From assembly GCF_018320785.1 (NCBI RefSeq), contig NC_054867.1:24741855-24805854 (forward strand): a DNA stretch of 64,000 bases, in the 5' to 3' direction. The DNA comes from Cheilinus undulatus. Its lineage: Eukaryota; Chordata; Actinopteri; Labriformes; Labridae. The notes beneath the pieces are model-generated. The model was not told the DNA's origin and did no database searches. It saw only the letters and a list, made by a program, of their open reading frames with translations. Made by a program: the position numbers and the translations under genes. Positions 36,591 through 50,836 of the stretch are shown piece after piece (the stretch's first letter is position 1; each line of letters begins with the position of its first letter).

Positions 36591-37828
36591 CTGTTGTTAC
36601 AAATAAACACGTAGAAATAATTTGAAAAACAAGTTTAACAACCATTTGGTGATTGTGGATAAATTAATATGACATTGACATACATAATACACACGTTTTA
36701 TTTATACGGAGATACTGAATATAATAAATGGATATATACTGTGGTAGAACCTTATTCGACATTTAACTTTGTAAAATCTAAATCAATCTTTTTTAATATC
36801 CAAGGAAAAAAAGACATGCATTTTCTTTATTTCCTAGATATTATTACTGTTTGGTTCGTGCGATCTTCATGTATTGAGGGAGTAGTTTAAAAAATATGTA
36901 TCAATTTATTTGTTCGTTTATCTATTCATTTTTTTGTTTTTATCTTAGGGTGGGAATTAGAGTTAGCTTCAATGACTAGTATGCTCACGCAACAAGGAAT
37001 TCGACTCAGGTTTACTTCGCTCTCAAATAAGAAACGGGAAAAAGTATAAAAATTTAGATGTAAATATGTCGGCTACAAACTCTTCTTATGTATTTAACTA
37101 GTATTTACAAGTCCATGAGAATTAATAGTATGGTTGCAAGGTGGAAGACTGCTGAATGTACATAATCAAAAGTCCAAATATAAAACACCAAGGTGCTTAT
37201 GAGATGATCTCCTTTTAATTCCACATGTATATTTGAAACATCATTTCGATTTACATGTTTTATCGCAGATAAAATGAAATAATGTCTATCAAAATGTAAA
37301 AATAAAGAAAACTTCACAATCGTTTAAATATGCTTTGGCATTTCAAAGTTTGCCTCTAACTTCTGCTATGATGGACAAATGTATTGCTTTGCTTATGCGG
37401 AACTATGATTTTCCAGGTTGTTTACAATCGGCGCGTTTAGATGTTACACCCCAGACGCTTCCCCTGAAACAAGCGAACTCATTCAAGGGTCTTTTGCTGG
37501 AGGTAAAATGGTCTATAAGTATCAAAGTAAAGACAGATGTGGCGGTTTTGTTCATAACTGTGTCCATAAATATCACTGTGATGTCTGTATATTGCTGTTG
37601 GACTTGTATGACTCTTTTCCTGCTCTTATTTCTGTGGTTAGCCGCGTCACGTAGCTAGCATGCTCACTCTGCACTGTAGCTAATCTAGCCTGCTAATCAG
37701 CGCTGCTCCGGCAAACTTAGAGAAAGAAATATTACTCGTTCTTTAAAGCTGCTTAACTTTTTTAATGTTCCGATAACACTTAGGAAGTCTTTGACATTTC
37801 TACAGGTGCTGTGTAAAAAGGTTAAAGG
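36591..37828. other. psma5 upstream region
   Basis: Non-coding. The stretch just before the psma5 start (about 37640-37828) is less AT-rich, with GC-containing words such as GCGTCACG and AGCGCTGCTCCGG, and likely holds the promoter and 5' UTR. The overlapping open frames at 37335-37658 have no recognisable product. Confidence 0.35.
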
Positions 37829-40422
<2,594 letters not shown>

Positions 40423-40740
40423 AGCAGAAAAGATTTCAGAGTCTTCAGTCTGAGTTCTGGGCAGGAGAGAACGTGGCAGATCACCTTGGCCGAATGTCAC
40501 AACACAACACAAAACTTTCCATCAGCACATTCTCCTTGCTGCAGTCCTAGATTTTTGGATTGCGTAAGATATCTCTTTTTATTGTGCTAATTTACTTCTT
40601 GTCTCTCAGTATGTGCACTACTTTGTGCAGGAGTCTGACCAGCACTTACAACTGAGAGACAGGAAATCAGGAGGGGGGGTGGGTATTTTTTGTTACGAAT
40701 CAGTACAATTAAACTGTTGTATTCAGAAAAAGGTCTCTTC
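40423..40740 (+). other. psma5: psma5 3' UTR
   Basis: Short UTR after the TAG at 40420-40422. An ATTAAA poly(A) signal lies at 40708-40713, followed by T-rich sequence. Confidence 0.6.
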
Positions 40741-40984
40741 TTTATTTGTGTCTTTTCCTGTGTCTGTTGAGTTTAGTTAAAGCTCAAGGTTTATATGAAG
40801 AAAAATATTCAGCAGTTACAGATGAGAATTAAATCATAAGCAAAATTTCAGTTTTTCTCAAGTATTTCACAAGTGCTGTTAAACAGCAAGGAGTTTTAAC
40901 ACAGCTTTTCTAAATATCCCAATTTTATTTTGGAAGCTTAATTTATTTTACTTTACATATAGAGACAAAAATATTTCATATTGA

Positions 40985-42005
40985 ACAAAAACTACCAGGG
41001 TCAAAATTGTGAGCCCCCCTTGGATGTGCTTTAACATTGTTATGCTCAAAGTTTGTAAAATCAAGTTAAAACCGAGGGTTATGTTCCGATATGCACACAG
41101 TATAAAAACATACATACATCTCACATAACTGTTTTTATTTTAATTGAACTTATAACAATATTTTGCACAATAGTGGATAAAATGTACCTCTTTGAATCAT
41201 AATAAATTTCTCTTTTTTTTTTGGAAAGCATCCTGTGACCCCCATGGGGGTCCCAATCCCCACTCTGGAAACCACTGTCCTAGTGTAAAGAACTGGAGTG
41301 AGAAGTATCAAGAAATTCATAGAAAGCCACACAGTCCAAAACGAGCCTGGCAGAGGTAGGAAGAGAAAGATTTCAAAGGCTCTGGAAAGAAAACTAGTGA
41401 GAGATTTGTCTAAAGACCCCAGAACAACTGCAAAGACACTGGTGAATGCCAAGTCAGGAATTGCAGTCTCAAGGAAGGCCATCACTAGAGCCCTGCCCAC
41501 TTCTGTGGAAGAGACATCTTCAAGTCAGACTGAAGTATGCTAAGGACGACCTGGGGAAAGATTATGCATGCTGGAAGCGTGTCCTTTGTTCAGATAAGAG
41601 CAAACTAGAGCTCTTTGGCCATAGGGACGTTAAGGTGGAAAGAATGTGAAGGTTCTGAAAGAACTTCAAGCGGTCAGCAGAAAAACTAGGTCTGAGTCAT
41701 TGCTTTGTCTCCTAACAGGACAATAACCCAAATCATATGTTGCTCCTGGTGAAAAACTCCCTCCAGAAGACCAAAGCGAACGTTATTGACTGGTCTGCAC
41801 AAAGCCCTGACTTGAATTCAACTGAAAATCTATTGGGTGAACTCAAGGTCCATGCCAGAAGACCATCAAATCTGGAGGAGCTTGCGAGATTCCTCAGGAG
41901 ATGAGTCTGAGACTTGTTGAATACTACAACAACTGCAGGCTGTTATCTAGCAAAAAGGAAACACAATCAGGGGGGCTTATTGTTTTGACCCTGGTAGTTT
42001 GCTCT
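40985..42005 (+). mobile_element. Tc1-like transposon remnant between psma5 and sort1
   Basis: The ends carry matching inverted repeats: ACTACCAGGGTCAAAATTGT with GAGCCCCCC on the left, and GGGGGGCTTATTG with TTTTGACCCTGGTAGT on the right. Inside, the + strand has transposase pieces in order. The helix-turn-helix part is at 41298-41480 (PGRGRKRK, KLVRDLSKDPRTTAKTLVN, SRKAITRAL). The part around the first catalytic Asp is at about 41535-41640 (YAKDDLGKDY, LFGHRD). A C-terminal piece is near 41760-41900. Frame changes and a missing middle make it inactive. The outer limits of the full terminal repeats are uncertain. Confidence 0.85.
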
Positions 42006-42604
42006 GTTTAACAGTACTTGGGAAAAACTGAAATTTTAAATGGGGGACTAATAATTTCATCCTCATTTGATGTACATCACATTACAGTTGTGTATTCTTA
42101 TTGTCAAAAACAGAAACTATCAGGATGTTCTCACAACAGGTTTTGCATGGCAAGTTCAGTGTTTCACCTTCATCTCCCCTTATTTCCACTGTTTAATACA
42201 GGTGAAACAGTGAATAAACTGCTCTTATTTTTCTTGCCCACATTAAATTCCTTGTCCCTTAAACTTATTCATTTCCCCCCACAAATGTCACATTTTGTCC
42301 ACATTCATTAAAAGTAGCTTTAAATTCGGAGCAAAGCTTTGTTGCACTCCTTTTGTTACTTGATACACAATGCTCTTTCCTGCCTCACTTTTCCCATCGG
42401 TTTTAGCTGTCTGGTTTTGCTTTGGGGTCTTTCATTATATAATAAACTACAGTATCTCAAGTCATCTCCCAAGTTAACTATAAACTACTCTTCTTCTGAG
42501 AAAAAAATCCTTTTCTCCAAAGTGTCTGCTCTGGCTGTCTTATGGCTTCTCAGAATCATTAATAAATTCAAAGAACTTTCAAGAAAAGAAAATGTGCTGT
42601 CTTT

Positions 42605-42661
42605 CCACCAGAGGGCGCCTAAACATCAGAAGATATCTGACATCTGACTTGAGGCGCCCTC
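42605..42661. promoter_or_regulatory. sort1: CTCF-like motif with facing half, upstream of sort1
   Basis: CCACCAGAGGGC at 42605-42616 matches all twelve positions of the CTCF core consensus CCASYAGRKGGC. GAGGGCGCCT (42611-42620) is repeated in exact inverse orientation as AGGCGCCCTC (42652-42661), 31 bases further on. The pair lies about 200 bp before the sort1 start codon. Binding is inferred from the motif only. Confidence 0.45.
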
Positions 42662-42830
42662 CTGTCGTCCAATAAGATTGTAGGTTATTCTGATCCTGAC
42701 CAATCAGCTGCGGCGGTGGATGGGCCGTCTTTGGGGATTCATTTGGTGACGAGGGGGGCATGTGGGGAGCCAGCGCTGGGACAGAGGAGTTTCTCGCTGG
42801 GTCCAAAGTTGGTCAGTGATCTTTGTAAAC

Positions 42831-45800
42831 ATGATCCAGCCCTCGTCTTGCATTTTGGCGCTCTGTTGTTTGTCGTGTGTGCTTGGCACAGGTATGAACC
42901 CGGGACAAAAGCTGTCAAATGTGAACGGGCTGCAGGGGAAGTTTAGCAGGGATGAGGAGCGACATGGTGCAGAGAAGAAGGAGCTGTGGAGACGCAGCGC
43001 AGGACTGAATGAACAGACATGCACTGAAGTGGCTGAAGCTGAGGCAACCCTGCAGAACAACACCCATTCTGTAAGTGGCTAATCTCCAATTTAAAACAAC
43101 AACTGTTTAAAGAGATTCAGTTTGGCTTTGTGAATGTTGGAGTGAACAGTCTGTGATCTTCTCAGCACATGGAGCTCTTCACTATCTGCACACTGTAAAC
43201 AACTTCAACACACTCTGATCGATCAGCATTTTACATCCATCAGCTTTTTCAAAGCAACAAGAAGTGTTATCTCAGAGGGGAAGGGAGCCCTGTAGTTCAC
43301 CTAGTCCTGAAGTCCATTATCGGATAATTAGTGCCTAGTCTGGTCATCGATTAGTCACCGACTATCCATTTAGTCGACTGTCGTGTTACTAGTTAGAAAC
43401 TGTTTTGTCCTGTATAATTGACAGATGCATATCTTTTTGTTCCAGCTTGCTATAGGAAGAAAGTTTCGGACTTAGTTTTTTCCTTCTTGCAGTAAATATA
43501 TATTTTGTGACTGCTCAGAAAAGACAGACATGTAAGGATTTTAAAGCCTTTGGGAAATGCGGAACGAATATCTAAATTCACGGTTTCCGACATGTTTTGT
43601 ACACATCTGCACTTCTAGTAAATAATCTTGATGTGACAAAAATAGCTGTTATTAAAACGTTATTTTTTAATCAAAATCCCACCGTTTGGTTCTGATCCTC
43701 TCTCATCTAAGGACTTACTATTTCTCTGAAACTGTAAAGTGATTGTATTTGGATTATTTCTGGACAGTCTGTTACCTGACATGATTAAGAGAGGACATCC
43801 TCCTATGAGATTAGGATGTCAGTTTATTTTAAACAATATTTTAGTGACGTCAACAACTGATGACTGACTGATAAAGGGAAGATCTGCAGAGCAACACTTT
43901 CAAAAGGAACTACATGATTATTTTTATGTTTGTTTATATTGGGTATGATTTTCTTTCAATCAATTTTTTTTTGTGACAGACTCATCGGATGTTAGCTTTT
44001 GCAGGCCTGAAAGTAGCACCTAAACAGGTCTTAATTTGTCAAACTCGTTGGTAGAAAATAAGATTACTTCACCAGCATATTCCAAGCCAACAGCAAGTCA
44101 TTAGCACAGATAACATTTCAATCAAATAATCAGCAGCCATACTTAACATAAAATGAGACACAGAGACATTGAAAGACATTACTGTTAAAATCCTTTTGAC
44201 TAAACCCCAATCAGTGCAAGCCAATATGTAAAATCCTGTCAAATCCTTCAGATTTGACTGGAATTCTGGGTTACAAGTACATCTCTTCAAAATAACCAAA
44301 AATAGTACGGCAAACCCTCTTAGCTGAGTGACAATAAGATATATATATAGTACTGTGCAGAACCTTTAGGCATGTTTGGGCTAAAAATTGAGTCTGAAGT
44401 AAGGCATATAATGGCGAGTAAGCCTGCCTGAGGGCACAGTCAGGCTCTAAGGAGGATTGACACACTGGTAGTGCTCTGGATGTCCTTGCATATCCCCAGG
44501 TGCATGGGGAAATAACATGTAGAAAAAAAACAACAAAGTCCACATGTCAGGCACAGTAAAGAGTTGATGTGGCAAGTAAGTCAGGCCTAAGGTACTGTCT
44601 GTGCAGGTAGTAGGGTTGCCACAAGCCCCTGGTTGTTCTGTGGATGTCCCAAGGGCCTTAAAACCACCAGCGGTCTCTGGGTGTAACATCAGGGGAGAAA
44701 AGGCCGGGACAGAAGAAACGTGTCGAGCTTGACCTTGGCTGCAGAGCGGCACACGTGTGTACATGTGTAGAGCTTGACTCTGACCAGTCTCGCCCCTCTC
44801 CACCCCTGGGTTGTGGCACATCAAGCCTAAAACTTGTGCATATGACTGTGCCTTGATTTTTTTCTGTAAAAAATAAACAAGTGTTGTTTGCAACACCAGG
44901 AATGTATTCTTTGATGTGACTTATTGATACCTGATTCGTACCACATTAACAAAGCAGAAGACCTGGATACCCAGTATTGGGCTATTTTTCGGTTCTTATT
45001 GTCAAAAACAAACTCCTACACACTGTGAGAAAATAACTGAATTTTAGGCAGTGTGCAGGAGCTTGCCAGCAGTTCTGATTATTGAAAACAATAAGTAGCA
45101 CAATAATACAATACAATACAATACAATAACTATAATTATCCCCGCTGGGAAATTCAATTGTCTGGAGTCTCTCTCATCTGTTTACGGTAGAATTATAAAG
45201 TCTAATTGCTGATGGAATGAAAGATTTTCTAAATTTTTCTGTCCTGCGGCGCAGGGATAAGAGCCGTCCACCATCGTTGTTTCTTCGGTCATTTAGGGAG
45301 ATATGAAGTGGATGATCCATGTTCCTCAGAATGGCCTCCACCTTCTTCATTGTGTGTCTCTCCACCTCATCCTCCAATGAGTTCAGCTTGATTCCAACCA
45401 CAGAGCCAGCTTTTTTCACCAGTTTGTTCAGATGCCTTGCATCCTTGTGTTTTACACTGCCTCCCCAGCAGACTGTAGCATAAAACAGAACACTTGCCAC
45501 CACAGACTGATAAAACATCTGCAGCATCTTACTGCAGATGTCTATTGATTGGAGTCTTCTCAGGCAAAAGAGGCGACTCTGCCCCTTTTTGTAGATGAAG
45601 TCTATGTTTTTAGACCAACTTATTATCTTAGTCTAACTTATTATCCAGGTGTACACCTAAATATTTATACAATGTCACCACCTCAATGTCCACACCACAA
45701 GTGTTCACTGGTTGAAGAGGGTGTTTGGATCTGCGGAAATCTATGATATATGAAGTCACTGGGCATCTAGGACTTCTGTTTGTGTTGCCATGTTCAATGT

Positions 45801-48800
45801 GTTTATAATCATCATATAGATGCTCCTAATTAAATAAAATAGGCAATACAACAACAAGGTACAACAAGAACCACCCAGATGTCCAGAGGAATGTTCAAGA
45901 AAAACAAAAAAGCCCCACAGCTCCACAGGACAATCTTCCTGTTGTGTTTGTGTGTGAGGGTGACTGATGGATAAATAGATGTTACATCATTTTAGGAGGC
46001 TCAGACACCTGGGCTTACTTTTTGAGTGTGAAAATGATTTGGCATGCTCACAGAGAGCAGACTCCTCTGTCCTCTGGGTCTTTTCCCCCTCAGCAAACAT
46101 TCCCCTCGTTTTCTTTTTTTTTTTTCCTCCTGAACTTGATGTGAGCTCTAATGTGAAGTCAAGTCTGAGGTTTGTGTTATCAGAGCTGCAGGGCAAAATC
46201 AGACAAGGATGTATGAGCATTTAGATCAGCAGTACACGCTCTATATTTTTTCTGTTGCCATGTGAATTAGCATATCTGTCCTACTTCGGCTCTTTGATAG
46301 ACTACACAGGATGTGTTCTGTCTGCCTCATTTACTCCTCTTCTTTCTTCTTTCCTTTTTCCTCTTGGCATACAGTGTCTGGTTTACAAACCAGCTGACTG
46401 TTTCTACTCTTTTCTTCTCACTTTAACCTGTCCTCTATCCACTCTGGCTAAAAAACGCAGAAAGAAAACATGTTCTGTTTTCAGGGTGAAGCTTTACTGG
46501 GTCGCAGCCAGCTGTTTGAGCACCAAGAAAACATGGAGAAAGAGAGAGAGGGAGCAGGAGAAGGGAGTTATGGGTTTGTTGATGCAGGGGGAGAAAGTTA
46601 AGCAAAGAGACCAAAATGGCTTACAAAAATAAAGAGATGCTTGCTGACCTTTGTTAGACATGTACATGAATTTTCTCAAATTCTGTTTTTTTATTGATTC
46701 AAGTACTGGAGATTGAATCAAGTATTTTTATGCACTGAAAAAATCATAACAACCATATATTGATAAACCATTTTATTAACAAACCATTTTATTAAAGGTG
46801 CAGTGTGTAAAACTGAATATCAACATCTAGAAGTGGGTTCTAGATTCCATTTCTCTGCTGGAAACTGTGGCAACCAGTTGAATTTAATGTTTCTGTAATG
46901 TGAATACAATACAATACAATGACTTTATTTATCCTTTTTTCCTTTTTTCCTTCCATGTTACCATGGAAACATGTAAAAATCCAAGATGGCGGCCTCCATG
47001 GAGGGGACCCTCCCTATGTATGAATTAAAGGTTCATTCTGAGTTGTTTTTTTCAAAATAGCTATTTTTGAATTTAGATGACTAAACACTTATTTAGGTAG
47101 ACCGTCTCAGAAATGTTTTGCTTTATTTTACCAAGTTTGTTCAGCTAAATGCTACTAGGCTAAATATTACACACTGCACCTTTAACAATTAAAGTAATTG
47201 CCCAGCATTTTCCACACATGAACAAAGACTCTGGTGGGTGCCCCAGCTATAAATACATGCAGCCACCCAAGTACCCACTGGCCCAGTAAAGCACTGTTTG
47301 AAGAGCGACGTCTCATATTAAAAGTTAAGCTTCTTATATTGTTGTTTCTGACATTTTTTTGCGGTGATATTGTTTGAGCCTCTTACTACAAAGAACTGCT
47401 GATAAAAATGGTCAAATTGCAGAAGTCGCAATATTCTTGGACCTGAAATTTAAGTCAAAATACCTGTTTAAACTTTTTTTGTAGCAGAGATGTCATGCCT
47501 TATCATGCAATCATTCAAGACCCATTTTTTAGAGTAGTCTACACAAAAATCTTGCTTTCTTCATTTCTGTACATTTTTCTGATTAGATATGAGGATGAAA
47601 TAGAAATTATCATTCCCTTCAATACAATAAGTTATTACCAATTTGCAATACGTGCCAAAATCATCACAATTAGATGTTTTTCAAAATTGTTCAGCCCTAG
47701 TTTTATCTGATATTGTGTTGTCATAGTATAGAATTATTTATTGCTTGTGTTTGTCGGAAAATAAATAAGATGAGGAACTGAAGGCAAAATTGCAATCGCA
47801 TTATTGGAGGAAAAAATTCACAATTAGATTATTTTCCCAAATCGTTCAGCCCTAATATTGGTGTTTTAACCTGGTATGCCAAATACACTGTGTCACGTAT
47901 CCATTGCTTGGGATTTAATGCACATCCATCTGAGCATCAGCCCATTGTTGGTGTTTGCTCTTTTTTTATTAAAGAAATTTAGTCCAATTGACCTATGGCT
48001 AAGCCACGCCCCCTCCACTCACTCAGACAAACAATGAGCATTCAGTGACAGGCGCTATGGCAGGTGTCACAGTAGGAGACATTTCAGAGGAGGCCGTTGA
48101 TGATTTTTGGAGACAGAAAGATCACATATCATCTAGAAGTCACCAAAAGGGTCCAAACTACGCATTGGAGGGATATATTAATCATTTTATTGTCTAGAAG
48201 GTTGATAAAAAGCTTCAGTTACAAGCCAAAATTTACAGGTCCCAGTGCAAACGTCATCAACCGCATCTCGTTGCCACCACAATCTCAGACCACAAGATAG
48301 AGGATCAGAATCAAAGTGCCACTGAAGTTAAGGTTTTTGGCACAGAATATGTGAAAAATATAATGCCTTTTTACCATCTTTACCAAGAGTGTCTCTCCAT
48401 TAGTCTGGTGCTACAGTATTTACATTGAATCATTCAGCATAACGTTTGCCAACATTTGTTATCTCTGCTATTACAGATAAGTTCATGAAGCTAAGCTCCA
48501 GAAGTTGACGTTAGTTTAATTAGAGCCCTTTGGACAACAGCTAACAATGATGTACGATCCCCAAAGTACAAAAACTAGAACAAAAAATGCCAATGAACTC
48601 CCAACAAACAAAGACAACGAACAACGCAGCTAGGAGCTAACGTTAGGCTAACGTTAGGCTAACTTTAGCTAACGTTAGAGATGTAAAAGATAACTTTATA
48701 TTTCTTTCCAGCAAAGTGACAATATGTAGCCTCAAAGACAATGTTGGCTTACCTTAGAACAGATGTAGACATCCGTGTTAACTGTATTCACGCTGAGTTG

Positions 48801-50802
48801 ATGTTGTGGTCTACTGCACAATTATATCCAAAGAAGACACTTTTCTTGGTTTAGATGTGGCTTAGGAAAGGGTAAAAATACACTCCGTCACCCAGCCTCT
48901 CAGGATACCTTGTGTTGGAGTTGCATGTACCCCATGAACACCATTTGACCATTTTTAAACTTAAAATCTCAAAAAAAAACCTCATAAAACTGGACGAAAA
49001 CTGACTTTCTCCCATTCATTTCAATGGACGTCCAGGCAGCAGTTGTCCAGGTGTATGGAACGGCTATACGTACTGTGATTGGCTCATCGTGTTTGAGGGC
49101 GGGACTTAGCCATAGGCCAATTCTGTTGAACCTGCTGCTATAGCACTGGTCGCCATTGTTTACTGGCTTACAGTTAGATTAAAGTGCACCCTTAACTACC
49201 ACCTTATTCTCTCTAAATGATGCTGATTGGTTTAGTCATTCAGACGTTTCAACTTGAAGCTTTGCAAGATGGATCTGCCAGATGACAGCCATGGAATCAG
49301 GCAAGGCTATCAGTAGGGCTGCAGTAATCGATTCTTTTGTAATCAAATAGTCTATTGATTCTTCTGCCGATTAATCGAGTACTCTAATAAGAAATATTGC
49401 TTTTTTTAATCTGTCACTTTACTTTTTCAGGAGAAGTAGTACTAGACAAATGAGAATAGAAACTTGGTCCCTTAAAGAAACTACTTCTACATTAAAAATG
49501 GTTTTTACAAGTTCTCTAAAGAAAATATTTTTTACAAAGTACAATGAAGTTCTGATGGCAATTTACATTTATTAAAGAAACAGGGAAAGGAAGTAAAATA
49601 ATTACTTAGATTATGCCATATTTGGGGTTTTAGAGCTCCTCTCCCAGGACATTTTTGGTGCTTAAACTTCATTTCTTTTATTGTAGTTTATTTCTATTTT
49701 CCAATTTCTTATTAAAGTAAAAGGACACTTAATCATTTTAAAATCCTCTATTTTATGCATAAATCCAATATTTCACATTATAGCGAGAATAAAGTGCCAT
49801 CATTCACGCAGTGGTCTGATGATGTCTGAAAGGTGAACCTTTAGATTACAGGAAAATGGTCTATTTTTCATAGGGTATTCACTTTTAATTTTTGCACATT
49901 TTGTTTGTGAATTCATCAGCCAAAATAATCTGACCTTTAAGACTATCTACTGACCTGGTGAACACATTTTAAGGGATAAAGCTGCCTCTGTGACCTGTTG
50001 AATCCTGACTGTATGATGATGAACTGTAACCAATTGAATCTCTGTCACTGTCTGTGATAATAGGCTTTTTCCATTTAATTGGTGTCAATTTATTATCAAT
50101 ATACAGTGCTTAATAAATTTATTAGACCACCTGTCGTATTTGTCTCAAAGACCATCAAGCATCATGAAGTGCTTTAATGCAGACTCTTTCATTTTCAGTC
50201 AGCTCTGACTGAAAATGAAATGAAATGTTTTGAAATGAAATGTTTTACCATTTTGAACAGGAATGAGGGATTTCAAACTGAATTCACCCAAATTTGAGCC
50301 AGCTCACTGGGCTTCTCTGAGAAGTCAGAAATTAATCAAGCATAACATTCAAGCACTAAAACTCATTTTTCTGTTTAGGAATGCAAGTATATAACTATAA
50401 TTTGACATATTAATCAAGAAATAATAATGTGCTTTACAATTTTTTTTAGTTTTTTTGGAATTCAGTAAATTTAAAAATTCATGCATAACAAAAATAATTA
50501 TATTTTAGCATTAAAAATATCATTTGGGTTAAAGAGCTTCCACATATTGGTGTATTAACCATTGCAGAAACTAAGAAAATGATTTTGGTAATTACCAATG
50601 CTGTTAATTTAGGTCAGCTGTGGCATAAACCTTAGTTTGGTTAGGGTTAGGGTGTTCTAATAAATGTATTAAGCACTGTAAGTCTTAGCAAATTATTATT
50701 ATTATTATTATGCTGAAACTTTTTGAAAAATATGCTGTAATTAAGACGTCAGTGTGCTGAATTTAAATAATTTATCATTAAATGTATAACGTGTGTACGC
50801 GG

Positions 50803-50836
<34 letters not shown>

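Noticed and set aside
37335-37658. Open frames upstream of psma5 as a possible extra exon
   Set aside because: Two overlapping frames without similarity to anything I know. psma5 already begins with its canonical N-terminus at 37829.
42762-43082. Longer sort1 start upstream of 42831
   Set aside because: The extra codons have no ATG (the frame begins at GTG), and a signal peptide follows directly from ATG 42831.
45174-45527. 117-codon frame as a host gene
   Set aside because: It is a LINE reverse transcriptase C-terminus with a LINE-type 3' tail.
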